Source: Lactuca virosa (lineage: Eukaryota > Streptophyta > Magnoliopsida > Asterales > Asteraceae). From it: DNA of 64,000 bases. Shown here piece by piece: positions 45,562 to 57,200 of this stretch (the stretch's first letter is position 1; each line of letters starts with the position of its first letter). A program made the translations under genes and the position numbers. The stretch covers positions 180,669,446 through 180,733,445 of the forward strand of contig CAKMRJ010005634.1 of NCBI GenBank assembly GCA_928212115.1, written 5' to 3'. The notes under the pieces were generated by a model that saw only the letters and a list, made by a program, of their open reading frames with translations, had not been told where the DNA came from and made no database searches.

Positions 45562-46501
45562 ATCTCGATTGGGATGAACCAAGTGATAGAGATTGTAACA
45601 AGGTTTCCAAAAACATAAAGAACACTAAAATCTGAGTTATAACGAAGAAGTTATGACCAATCAAAAATCCGCGTCAAGACCGACAAAACACTGTTCAGTG
45701 TAAAAACTGAATTTTCAATAAAAGGCTTTTTAGCCTTAACAATCTAAATGAAAGTTGTAGTTTATGTTAAACCGATAACTTTCATAAAAAGAACGGAAAA
45801 ATCTGACTTCGTATGAAGAAGTTATGATTTTTCTAGTTTCAGTATAGCAGCGTACAACTAAAAGCTCGAAATAAAGATCGAGCGATTTTTAGCCTACACA
45901 ACCTAAACGAGAATTGAAGGTCTCGTCGGTAGTAGTACAACGGTAAAAAGACAGACAAAAACGGACGTCGGATGAAGAAGTTATGAATTTTTAACGAATT
46001 CCCGTCCCGGTCTGTTTAAAATAATAATATTAAAAACAAATTCAAAACTAGCCGACGAAGTCTAAACGAAAGTCGTAGAGTATGATTTTACCTACGCATA
46101 CATATAAAGAACGCCAAAAACGGAGCTCGTATACGAAAGTTATGATTTTCGCAAGTTTTGGCCCAAAAATAAAGAAAAATAGGAAAAACCAGGCAATTTC
46201 GCATGCCACGTCACCCTCGCACATGGCGGCTGCTGATTGGACCGAAGCCTTGCGTGGCACCTCCTGATTCGACCAACTCCGTGGTCCAATCCCACTCGGA
46301 CAGCCTCGCATGAGACACACCGGACATCACCCTCGCACGCCCCTCGGATGCCCCCTTCGCACGTGTCTTCTTCCCATTGGACCGAGGTTTGGTCCAATCC
46401 GAGCCTCCCACCTTGCGATCTTGCGGTCCGAAGTAGCCTAAACTCTCGCCACCTGTCCGACGCGTGTCAGCCTCGCATAACCTCGGATCCGAGGCTTCGG
46501 C

Positions 46502-46509
46502 CTATATAA
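46502..46509 (+). promoter_or_regulatory. TATA box of G2 LTR
   Basis: GGCCTATATAAGGCATGC at the end of the GC-rich region, followed by a CT-rich leader. It is a good plant TATA context. Confidence 0.65.
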
Positions 46510-46955
46510 GGCATGCGAGGGCTTCCGTTTATTTTACACTTTTCGCCCCAAATTTCATTCTCTTTCATATTTTCCACTTCCACAAACTCATATACAACCC
46601 CTAAAGCCCCGGTATCAAGTCTCAAACCCTAAGCAAGCCTCGAAGCCTCGAGATTCCCGAGAAGTAACCTCTCTCCTATCGAAACTCTGCCCGATTTGAG
46701 CCGGTTTCTCGACAAATAAACTCCTTTTCGTGAAACGAAACTCCGTCCGATTCACCACCTATCAAGTGAGTACATACCCCCGTATTTTCATAATTTCTAT
46801 TGTTTTAAGGGGGGGGGGGGGAATACAAGCTTAACACAAGAACTTTGTGTTATAAAATCATGATTTCAAATCATGATGAAACAACATTAAATCATTAAAA
46901 ATACTCAAAACATTAAACTCTTTTATCATCTTATATTTTTCCCAAAATTCATGTT

Positions 46956-46957
<2 letters not shown>

Positions 46958-47033
<76 letters not shown>
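46958..47033. repeat. TA microsatellite
   Basis: Pure (TA)n of about 76 bp within the G2 LTR. Confidence 0.95.
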
Positions 47034-47034
<1 letters not shown>

Positions 47035-48388
47035 CTAAGATTTAAGAGGCTTAGGACTAATAACTCATTCCGGGTCCTTTTCCTTGTTTGGATGTGGGCT
47101 TATAGTACCGGTTATTTGTCCGAGTGTCGTTTAAATTTTACTTATATATAAAATTGTATATGTATATAAATATAATAGTTATTTCATCAGTTTAACTACC
47201 TTTGTAACATGCTGAGCAAGGGATTACATGCAAACATGGTTAAATACACATTCAGAAAGTACATATAAATTATAATAGGTATAATTTATACATAGAACAA
47301 TAATCCATGATTCAAGTATACTAGAATACACAGTTTTACAAGAAACAAGGGTTTTGATACAAAACAAATCAAGGGTTTACACTTATCAAATATATGTTAG
47401 AAATACTAATTCAAGAACATACTGTCAATCATTTATTTCAGAATGATTGGTTTTGATTCAAGAACATACTGTCAATCATTTATTCCAGAATGATTGGGTT
47501 TTCATAACTAATATACATATAACGTTTATATGCTTTTTATGAGACATTCAATTCAGGTTGTTTAATTCATTTTAGACAACATAGGAAAATTCCTGACATT
47601 ATAACCAGAATCTCCAGCCGGGGATCGAAACAAGTTGTGTGTAGATCTATATCGGGATTGACAACCCCGCACTCAGGCTGCTAGCTACAGTCAGGCATAC
47701 ACGCCGATGAGTGGCAATTGTTATCGCCAGTTTAAACGCCCACAAAGCGTTTGTTTCAGGCCATCTGTCATAGTATGGTTATAATAACTCATTGAAAAGA
47801 TATTAACAATACGTTAGTGTATAAACAACTAAACGAAAGTACACCTTCAAAGTACGAGTTTACAGAATACAAAATACAATGGTTCAATACAGTTTTCAAT
47901 AACCGCTGGCGGAGCCAGGCACACTCTCAGTTACAAGTTTTCATAAAGGAATACAAATACAAAACATTGATACAAATAGAACGGTTTTATGGGAATAAAA
48001 CTACTTTTCATTTACAATAGAAAATATAGGATGTTTTGGAACAATTTACATATACAAGATACAGAGATACTCTTTCAAACATAAACACTTATGCACTCAC
48101 TCAACTTTATGTTGATACTCTCTCTTCAGATTACCTGTATTCTTAGGGAAATAATACACAGGTATTCCCCGAGCGTTTTGAGAAGATGGAGCTACTTTTA
48201 GTCATATCTTGTTTTGTATAACTATATTTTGGTTCAATATACAATGATTGAACACATGTAAATACTTATACTTTTTAAATACAATGGTTGTTTGTACTAT
48301 GATTACTATGATGCATGTGTTGTGATACTACAATTGAAGTCCTCCACCCCCGGACGTTTCCGCCATCTGGTTTGGGGGTGTGACAGAT

Positions 48389-48400
48389 TGGTATTAGAGC
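48389..48400 (+). other. Primer binding site of G2
   Basis: TGGTATTAGAGC three bases after the LTR end. It is one base different from the usual TGGTATCAGAGC tRNA-Met site. Confidence 0.85.
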
Positions 48401-48810
48401 ATTGTTTATAGTGAACTCAGTATATCAATACATAAAAGATATACAAACTATAAATACATCGGGGCAAGGAGCTCTGAATACAAGTATAATTTTTAAATAT
48501 TTAGGTATTTTTATAAGAAGTATACTAACACTCATACCTACAAGTACAATATCACAATCATAAGAACTTAAAAGTATTGGATGATGAACACTATAGTCAA
48601 ACCTGGGCAGTTATGTAATCATATCTGGAATTATTATAGCCTGATCAACTATATTGATTTGAGATATGACCAACATGTGTTTGGGAGTGATAGTGGTGTT
48701 GAGACATGTCTAAAACTTACCATACATATTCAGAAGAACTATAGAACAGAATACAAAGATTAAAATACTATGAAGAGTATTTTACTAACATTACTTCTAA
48801 TATAGAACCT

Positions 48811-49356
48811 ATGGCTTAACACAATCTACCAGGAGACCCCTACAATCCACACAATGCAGGCTGGATCTCAGACTCAAATGAAGAACCCTCTGAGGACAGT
48901 GACTCAAGTGGTACAGATACAGAGCCACAAGTTTGCAACCCTGAGGAGCGTCCACTAAGACAAGATGAGGCAGAACCCATACCCGAGTGGGGCCAATACA
49001 TCAACCATTGGAGTCGACAAAATGGCCAACGCCCTCCTTACGGAATGGCACAAGGTTTCTATAACGTCTCGAGAGGAGGAACAACCGATAGGGCTCTTCC
49101 AGCTGATCAATCAAGGATGTCGATCAATCGGATCCTAGAAGTGAATGCGGTTGCGCAGGCTAACACTACAGATATTCGTCGTCCTGATGAGATGCAGGAT
49201 GACACCCATCACCATACTGAAGCCCTTTAAAGGAAACTTAATGCTGCTGAATTAGAGATAAGGGAACTGGGGGAACATCAAGCTGCCCAAGAAAGGCGCT
49301 GTAAAGCACAAGACGAAGCGGAACCCGACAACCATCGTAGCAACCGTCACAAGTAG
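48811..49356 (+). pseudogene. Extra ORF upstream of gag in G2
   Basis: A single frame of about 181 codons begins ATG at 48811, five bases after an acceptor-like TTCTAATATAG. It has only two internal stops, TAA at 48817 and TAA at 49228. The product is acidic and polar (GWISDSNEEPSEDSDSSGTD; PEWGQYINHWSRQNGQRPP). It ends in a charged probable coiled coil (LNAAELEIRELGEHQAAQER). It has no zinc finger, membrane segment or gag-like domain. Function unknown. Chromovirus elements normally have only gag-pol, so this is an additional ORF. Confidence 0.6.
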
Positions 49357-49871
49357 TTTTCGCACTACTTCTACTTTCTACTTTCTATATCGAATGTATA
49401 TACTACCTTTCACGATATGTACAAAACCGAGTATCAATAAAACAATAAGCACTTACTTCAACAAGAGTTAGTACAATTCTCATAAACATCTTATTCCAAA
49501 GTTTTGGATCACAGAAATGTTCCAGTGTTATTTTTCATGCTTTCAATACGATCGCGGAAATTTTATTTTCGGTAGGTCGGTTTGATGTTGACACTTTCTC
49601 AGTATTGGAGTATATTATAGTCCTGCTTTAAGGTTAAGTTTCCGGACCTTATGTACTTAATATACCAATACAGTCGACATGTACTTTCATACCCTTTGAA
49701 AAATAACCATTCAATTTCATATTATCTTGTTGCAAGTTGTACTTGTAGTGGATTTATATTTCCAATTCTTTGCAAGATTCGTGTTGAGTTAAGTGTTTTG
49801 TTCAGAGATATCAAATTCATATTCATTCTTGATATCTTACCATCTTTTATCTTTTAACTTATATAGAAAAG
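49357..49871 (+). other. Non-coding spacer before G2 gag
   Basis: No ORF. AT-rich, ending TTTTAACTTATATAGAAAAG before the gag ATG; the AG at 49865-49866 could be an acceptor. Confidence 0.6.
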
Positions 49872-50955
49872 ATGCCTCCTCGTAGAAATCCAAGACCTGA
49901 CAATGAAGAACCAATGCCACCACCACCACCTCCTCAATTCGACCCCGCTATGTTTCAAGCGGCGGTCACGGCGGCTGTAGCGGCTGCCATGTCTCAAATC
50001 AATGCTCCTGGTGCTAGTGGGTTGGGAGCTGGTTCACGTCCTTCTAACCATGGAGAGCGTCATGAGCACTTGCGAGAGTGCACTTATAAAGACTTCTCGA
50101 ACGCCAAACCCAGGATCTTTAATGGAACTGGAGGCATGATGGTTTTAAGGCAATGGATTGAAAAGGCAGAAGTAATCTTTGAAATTTTCTCCCGTTCGGA
50201 AAGTAGCAAAGTTAAATTTGTTGCTTGTACTTTCTCAGATAGGGCCCTAACATGGTGGAACGGCCATGTTAAGTCACTAACTTTGGTTGTGGCTAATTCG
50301 ATAAACTCGGAGAACTTAAAATCCATGTTGATGCGGGAATACTGTCCACACGGCGAAATTCAAAAGCTTGAGCAGGAGTTCTGGGGTCTTATCATGGCCG
50401 GTGCAGACATAACCACTTACACGAATCGGTTCTGTGACTTGGCGATTCTGTGTCCTGAAATGGTTGCTATGGAGAGCAAAAAGATTGAAAGGTATATTTG
50501 GGGACTGTCGCCCCAGATTCAGGCAAGTGTCATTGCCTCTAGACCTGCTACCTTTGACAGTGCCAAAGAATTGGCACAGTCACTTATTGACCACGGAAAT
50601 CGTCGAAATTCTGTGGTTACTACTCCATAACAACCTAAGGAGAACAACAACAACAAGAAGAAGGTTTGGAACAAGAGGAAGGGCAAATATTCTCTTGAAC
50701 CTTTAAAGAATCAACAAGTAGTGGCAGTCCATGCCGCTACTATACCTGCTACCATACCTACTGTACCTGTTGCTATCCCTAATAACCTTGTACCAACTAA
50801 GCCCTATGTTGGTACCCTCCCTAAATGCAACAAGTGCAATTTTCACTACAAAGGAAATTGCCAAGAAATGCAGTGTCATAACTGCAACAGGAAAGGGCAT
50901 ACTGCCCGATTCTGTAGAAAACCACCCCAACCACTTACCAAGTACCTGTCGTTGG
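49872..50955 (+). pseudogene. Gypsy gag (G2)
   Basis: ATG at 49872 gives MPPRRNPRPDNEEPMPPPPP, a Pro-rich start followed by an Ala-rich helix. The retrotransposon gag core follows (FSNAKPRIFNGTGGMMVLRQ; FSDRALTWWNGHVKSLTL; LEQEFWGLIMAGADITTYTN). A TAA (50628-50630) interrupts the frame before the basic KRKGKYS segment. The knuckles CNKCNFHYKGNC and CHNCNRKGHTARFC are present. A frameshift near 50950 follows. A third, degenerate knuckle (CYQWGDVGQFMKDC) lies in the next frame. Gag assembles the particle. Confidence 0.9.
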
Positions 50956-51618
50956 AGTAGGCCGAGCATGCTACCAATGGGGTGATGTAGGGCAATTCAT
51001 GAAAGATTGTCCAAAAGCTGGAAATGCCGGTGGAGTTGGGAGAATTCTAGCCCTGGGTCATGAAGAAGCGGTGGCAGACCCTGTTGTGGTCACGGGTACG
51101 TTCCTTCTCAACAATACTTATGCATGCATTCTATTTGATTGTGGTGCTGAGAGGAGCTTCGTGAGACATAATTTTAAACATCTACTATATCAAAACTCCC
51201 AACCACTAAATGAAACGTTTACAATAGAAATGGCTAACGGGAAATCTGAATCCACCAACGATATATACATAGGATGTATCCTTACCTTGAATGACTTGTC
51301 TTTCCCAGTAGACCTTATGCCGGTCTCTATCAAAAGTTTTGACATCATAATAGGTATGGATTGGTTGCGCCCCAACCATGCCGACATCCTATGTTATGAA
51401 AGAGCTATTCGTTTGAACTTGCCAACTAACGAAACTCTTATTATCTATGGCGATAAACCCGGAACGAACCTTCGGATCATTTCTTGCATCAACGCACAGA
51501 AGTACCTTCGTAAAGAGTACTGTGCTTTCTTAGCTCATATCGTAGACAAAAAGAAAGAAGTAAAAGATATCGCGAGCATTCCAGAGGTTTGCAACTTTCC
51601 CGATATCTTTCCCCGGTG
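50956..51618 (+). pseudogene. Gypsy aspartic protease (G2)
   Basis: An open section with MKDCPKAGN (end of the last knuckle), ILFDCGAERSFVRHNF (active-site Asp; DCGA where DSGA/DTGA is usual) and SFDIIIGMDWLRPNHADI. The last is the classical second motif of retropepsin-like proteases in Gypsy pol. It ends at a frameshift after CNFPDIFP (51618). Confidence 0.88.
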
Positions 51619-52450
51619 ATCTTCCAGGAGTACCTCCTGAACGACAAGTCGAATTCCGAATCGACTTAATCCCTGGAGCTACTCCTGTAGCCAAATCCCC
51701 CTATCGTCTTGCACCTTCTGAAATGCAAGAATTATCCAGCCAACTTAACGAACTCCTTAGTAAAGGTTTCATAAGACCAAGCTTCTCACCTTGGGGAGCA
51801 CCGTTTTTGTTCGTAAAGAATAAGGATGGATCCTTCCGCATGTGCATAGACTACCGCGAGCTGAATAAACTTACCATTAAAAATCGATATCCTTTACCTC
51901 GCATTGACGATCTGTTCGACCAACTTCAAGGTGCGAACTACTTCTCGAAAATAGACTTAAGATCCGGGTATCACCAGTTACGGATTTTGGAGGAAGACAT
52001 TTCCCAAGACCGCGTTTAGAACTCGTTATGGTCATTACGAGTTTATAGTGATGCCATTCGGATTGACGAACGCACCTGCTGTGTTCATGGATCTAATGAA
52101 CATAGTGTGTTGTCCATTCCTGGACAAATTCGTCATACTCTTCATTGACGACATCCTTATCTACTCAAGGAGCAAGGAGGAACATGGCCAACATCTTCGT
52201 TTAGTATTACAAACCCTTAGGACAAAAAAACTCTATGCAAAGTTTTTAAAGTGCGAGTTTTGGATTAGGAAGGCTGAATTCCTAGGTTACGTGGTCAGTT
52301 CTGAAGGAATACATGTGGACCCTTCCAAAATCAAAGCAATTGAAAACTGGCCAGCACCCACAACACCTACAGAAATCCGACAATTCTTAGGTCTTGCTGG
52401 CTACTATCGCAGATTCATCCAAAATTTCTCCCGAATAGCTAAGCCTCTTA
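51619..52450 (+). pseudogene. Gypsy reverse transcriptase (G2)
   Basis: RT starts with [18 protein letters not shown], then [40 protein letters not shown] and [14 protein letters not shown] (first Asp). A frameshift at about 52000 follows. The second section has [19 protein letters not shown] and the catalytic [15 protein letters not shown] (about 52147), then [19 protein letters not shown]. The catalytic acids are intact. Confidence 0.93.
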
Positions 52451-52925
52451 CCACCCTGACACAAAAGGGTGTAACCTATAACTGGGGAGAGAAGCAAGAA
52501 ACCGCATTCCAAACGCTCAAACAAGCCTTGTGCAGTGCACCGATCTTGTCCCTAACCGAAGGGAAAGTGGACTTTGTAGTGTACTATGATGCTTCAAATC
52601 AAGGACTTGGGTGTGTACTTATGCAAAGAGGAAAGTTTATCTCCTACGCCTCCAGACAACTTAAGACGCATGAAGTCAACTATACAACACTCGACCTTGA
52701 GCTAGGAGCGGTGGTGTTTGCTCTGAAAATCTGGAGACATTACCTATATGGAACGAAATGCACAATATTCCTGGACCATAAAAGTCTTCAGCATATCTTC
52801 AATCAGAAAGAGCTGAACATGAGACAACGACGATGGGTGGAGCTACTGAATGACTATGAATGTGAAATTCTTTATCACCCTGGTAAAGCAAACGTAGTAG
52901 CTGATGCCCTTAGCAGAAAAGAATA
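52451..52925 (+). pseudogene. Gypsy RNase H (G2), open
   Basis: In frame with [19 protein letters not shown] (Asp), [20 protein letters not shown] (Glu), [14 protein letters not shown] (Asp) and [14 protein letters not shown] at the end. No breaks in this section. It removes the RNA template. Confidence 0.92.
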
Positions 52926-53562
52926 CTCGGGACGCCGAGTAAAGTCCTTGACCATGACAATCCATTCACATCTGTCCACACAAATCAAAGAAGCTCAACT
53001 TGAAGCCTTGAAACCCGAAAACGTGGCAGGTGAAACTCTGCTAGGAATGGATAAGAACTTCAAAGTTTGGGATGATGGAGTCTATTATTTCATGAACCGG
53101 ATCTGGACACCAAATTTCGGTGGTTACAGAGACGTGGTTATGAATGAAGCACACAAAACTCGATACTTCATTCATCCAGGTTCAGACAAGATGTATCTGC
53201 ACCTTAAGAAACTATATTAGTGGCCTAACACGAAGGCCGAAATCGCTACCTTTGTGGCGAAGTGCCTTACTTGTGCCAAAGTCAAGCTAGAATACCAAAA
53301 ACCTTTAGGTTTATTACAACAACCTGAAATCCCTGAATGGAAGTGGGAGCGGATTACAATGGATTTCATAACTAAATTACCCAAGACTTCGGGTGGTTAT
53401 GATACTATTTGGGTAATCGTCGACAGATTAACCAAATCCGCACACTTCTTACCAATAAAAGAATCCGACAAGATGGAGAAACTAACCATAACTTACCTTA
53501 GGGATATTGTTAGACTGCATGGTGTACCAATATCAATTATTTCAGACCGAGATATTAGATTC
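52926..53562 (+). pseudogene. Gypsy integrase N-terminal half (G2), cut by Copia B
   Basis: The linker leads into the zinc finger ([28 protein letters not shown]), with a TAG at 53218-53220. The core start [20 protein letters not shown] has the first Asp. [20 protein letters not shown] and IISDRDIRF (second Asp) follow. The frame ends at 53562, where the Copia B LTR begins. The catalytic Glu and chromodomain are on the far side, outside the window. Confidence 0.92.
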
Positions 53563-54218
53563 TGTTGAGAGAAAAACTTGGAGACACACTTGAACAAAAG
53601 TTAGAACAAGTATAATGCGGAATAGTTAATCTCAAAGGATCTAAAAGCTCAACAATAATATAGTTAGATAGTTAGAGAGTTAGTTGCGGAAATGTAAAGG
53701 AATGGAAATGACAGCAATTGTTATATCAAGAAGACACTTAAGCTGATTCATAACAAGGAATGCATTCACTCCAAGTTAATAAGGAAAATCAAGCTTAGTG
53801 ATTAAGTCTTAAAGACTTGCTCCGAAAAGGGATTATGATCAGCAGAATTATGATAAGATTTAAGTAAGAAGAGATGAGTGAAGAAAGATAGAGAGATAAC
53901 TTCAGAATGTGTATTCAGATAGAATTCATAAGTTATCGGTTCTCCAGTATCGAATACAAAGAGAGTAAGTCTCTATTTATAGAGACTTAGAAACTACACT
54001 AGATTACAACTCTATAAGCAGCCGTGCAAGGCATACTGGATAATAGAGTGTATTACATAAAAGACAAATAAATTAATCTGGCTATGTTGACTGCGGTAGC
54101 TGACTCCGGTTGCTGATGCGGTTGTTGATGAACAAGATTGACTCCGGGTGTTGAACCGTTGCGGTAGAAAGATGGTTGCGGTAGCTGAGTTTAAGAAGGT
54201 CACTTTTATGATTCAACA
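53563..54218 (-). repeat. 3' LTR of Copia B (656 bp)
   Basis: On the minus strand it starts TGTTGAATCATAAAAGTGACC and ends TTTTTCTCTCAACA, perfect TG...CA with inverted TGTTGA/TCAACA ends. It is rich in TTGCGGTAGCTGA-type repeats (54087-54188) and has a TATTTATAG-type (inverted) promoter box near 53976. Confidence 0.9.
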
Positions 54219-54229
54219 ATTTCCCCCTA
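54219..54229 (-). other. Polypurine tract of Copia B
   Basis: CTTAGGGGGAAAT on the minus strand directly upstream of the LTR TG. Confidence 0.82.
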
Positions 54230-54250
54230 AGTGACCTCTTTAACTCCGGT

Positions 54251-57200
54251 TCAGCTATCAAGGTTGAGGAACTTGATCAAAATCCACCAGAACTTCCTGA
54301 CATTTTCCAACCATGTGATTCTTCTTATGATCTCGAACTTGACTTCTGCGGTAGTATGCTTCGATCTTTCAATTGCGGTCCGGCAGATGTCAAGTTGTTT
54401 CTTGGTCAGGCGGTGCATGGCAGTCATAGGAATGAAATATTTGACCTTGTCAGTCTTCCTTTTGAATATGACTCCAAGTTCAGGGTAGTTTGTTGCGCCT
54501 AGAGATCTTTCTTGGAAGCCTTCGGTAGGCATTGGCACAGGTTCAAAAGGTGGGAGATCAAACTTCTTGAGGATGGTGGGGTAGATATCCGCATCTATCT
54601 TGGCAAAGTCACAGACCGTATCCCTCAGAAAAGAGTTGGCTTTTTCAAGCGCTATCTGCATTTTAGTGTGCTTTTCTGACTTGTTTTGGAACACCCTGGC
54701 AATAAGGAAGATTTTTTCCGGATTCATACAAGGAAAGTCTGCCTGGGTGCGGATGTAGTCATGCTCCCTTCTGGTGAGGGTATACTGGATGTAGTCAGCC
54801 TTCATAAATTTCCTGACTTTGTAGTTCTTGACTGCGGATGGTCTGTCGTTAGACCATATGTTTTCAATGGAGGAGGCATGTTTAGCGTGAAAAAGACTAA
54901 GGCTCTCAAACTCCATTGGCAGTCTCTTGTGATCTGGAAGGCTTTGGGCAAACTGCTCAAATACAGTGAAGTACTTGGCATTTGGAGAAATTGGTATATC
55001 CCAGTATCCATCATCAGGGGGTTCAGCATAAGTGAGGTGCGTCTGTAATCTTTGTCTAGGAGCCTGCGGTGCGGATTGATCCAAGAATTGATCAAGGACT
55101 CATCCATCATGGTGTCAAACCCGCATTCTCTCCAAATTAACTCTGCCAGCTTGGCTGCTTTCCAATCATGCTTCCTTTGAGCGGTGGCAGGGGAGTCTGT
55201 GGTGCTTGGAGAAGACATGTTTTCAGCCAAGTTCTTGAAGTGTGGAGGAGTCTCTGGCTTTTTGGGAGTATCTTTTGGAGGTGAAGTGTGAGGAGATGGA
55301 GTATGTTGAGATGGTTGCGGTGGTGTGGGAATTTTTTCAGTGATGATGGGGGGACTCTGATGAATAGAAGTATCAGAGTGATGGACTTCTTGTTGAATTT
55401 TTTCAGTGATAATGGGGGGACTCTGATGAATACAAGTATCAGAGTGATGGACTTCTTGTTCTTCATCACTTCCCCCTCTTGAGGGATGCAACCCCGGTGC
55501 TTCCTCAAGCCATTGCTTAAGTCCATCCACCTTGTTGAAGACGTCTTGGAACTGAGCTTTGAGAGCTTCTGCCAATTGTTGGTTGTTTGGAGTGGAGGAG
55601 CTGAAGAGTAATTTATGGATTTCTTTGGTGAGCTGGAGGATCTCAGGGCCATGGAAGTTGGGGGAAAGAGATTTCTGTAGTCTGTTGATGGTTGCTTGAA
55701 GAACAGAGATAGTGGACTCATAAGGAGTATGAGTCTCATCTATTAATTTCTGAGACTGAGAAGCTTGATCCGCGATGGCCGCTTGAAGATCCGTTTTGAT
55801 TGCGGTCACCTCAGTGATGAGGCGTTCCGCTGCAGCCATGAAGTCCTTGTGGTCAGCCTTGCGTTTATGGTCAAGGGACCGGATCCCCATATCTACTTTG
55901 AGAGAGATTCGTTCAGCAGCCATACGTTCCCTCGTTTCCAGACGCTCTATTCTTTCAATCAGTGTATTCAGGTTGCGGTTGAGTAGGCTGGACCGCAGCC
56001 AAGATCTGATCGATTTTGGCTTGAAGGCTCATGAACTCCTTCCGGGTGACAACATTCTTCTTCTTTTTCTTCTTCTCTTTAGGCTTGGAAGTCGAATGTT
56101 GAGAACCGTTGGACTCCTCTTCTTCAAACATCATGAGGTCATCATCAGAAGGGCTTGGCTTGTTTACTTCTTGGATGTCTTCATCATCAAGACCGAAGGT
56201 GGGAGCTTAACTGAGTTCGATTGCAGGTTCTTCATCTTGAGATAGATTGACTGTAGGAGTGGGAGATGGAATGGGAGTTGGAGTAGGAGGAACTTTGGAG
56301 GTACCTGCGGCTGGACCTGAAGCTTCAGCTTTTGAAATTGTTTCAGCCATCTAATCCATCCAGTTCTGAACTTTTTGAATGGTGGCTACGGTACTGGCAT
56401 TGCTGATGGCATTTGCCCAATATCTAGCCACGGACTGGATCTCCTGTTCTTTCTGTTGTTGCTGCTTGATTTGTTGTTCCTTGCGGGCTTGGAAAGCCCT
56501 TTGGAACGCAGCATACTTCTTCTTGTCTGACTCAGTTACCGGATTGTACTGTAACCAAGAGTCATTGGATGCATCACCGTCAAATCCTTCAAAGCGCACC
56601 GAAGTGTCCTTCGGGTCCACGGATCCTTGCACATTTGTGCTCACCGTGCCTAAACCACCTGTAAAAGATGAAAGCAGAGTAGGATTTCCTGAGCTTCCTC
56701 GGTCTCCTTGACCCGTGGTCAAGTGTGGCCTCTGCTCAGTTCTGGCATGGGCGAAAGAAGTGCCCTGCGGGTGGGAAGGTGTTTGTAGTGTTTGGGTGAC
56801 AGAAAGAAGGATGGAGCGCAACTCCTCTGGTGAAAAGAAATGCAGTCGGGAAGCCCTGGAGACCTTAGGGCGTGAACCAGTGTCGTCCTCTTGGGAGTGC
56901 ACTGGGGGGAGTCTCCACGTAGTTGAGAATCAGACTCACTTTCTGAGTCTGACTGGAAAATGATGGTGGTGTTGAATGGGTGTGCGGGCACCCCAAGGAC
57001 TACTGGAGCCTGTTGAGAGGCTTCAGCATCGGTCCGGTCACGCATATGGATAGTGGTATCGGTTGTTTTCCTTTTCTTGAGGATAAATTGGATGCCTATC
57101 CTCATCTGAATCACTGCTAGATATGGTTGGGGCAGGTTTTGTTTTGCGTTTCTTGGTGGGTGCGGTTCGTTTAGGAGCATCCTTCTTGGGTGTTCTTTGT

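Larger units (their letters stand above)
45562..48385 (+). repeat. 5' LTR of G2 (left border uncertain)
   Basis: About 2.8 kb visible. It contains GAAGTTATGA-type repeats (45640-46150), a GC-rich region (46190-46500), a TATA box and a donor-like GTGAGTACATACCCCC. A 13-base G run (46809-46821), a TA microsatellite (46958-47033) and a 47-bp tandem duplication (47409-47450, 47456-47497) follow. It ends in the same block as the G1 LTR. No gene; the ORFs at 46048-46509 overlap on both strands and match nothing I know. Confidence 0.75.
45562..53562 (+). mobile_element. Ty3/Gypsy element G2, 5' LTR to integrase
   Basis: 5' LTR ending GGGGGTGTGACA (48385), then a primer binding site, an extra ORF, gag with zinc knuckles, protease, RT, RNase H and integrase. 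It is cut at 53562 by Copia B. The pol sequence and LTR ends are close to G1, so both belong to one chromovirus-type family. The left LTR border may be truncated by S2. Confidence 0.88.

Noticed and set aside
46048..46509. Several overlapping open frames on both strands in a GC-rich stretch
   Set aside because: The stretch is the GC-rich part of the G2 LTR just before the TATA box. Frames on both strands are expected from low stop density, and no product is recognised.
54802..54900. Envelope glycoprotein call for the Copia B extra ORF
   Set aside because: No signal peptide, membrane anchor or cleavage site could be seen; only the position is env-like.
55137..55739. 200-codon frame overlapping the extra ORF of Copia B
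   Set aside because: A shifted frame over the same sequence; the 55923-54802 frame has the coherent coiled-coil and duplicated unit.
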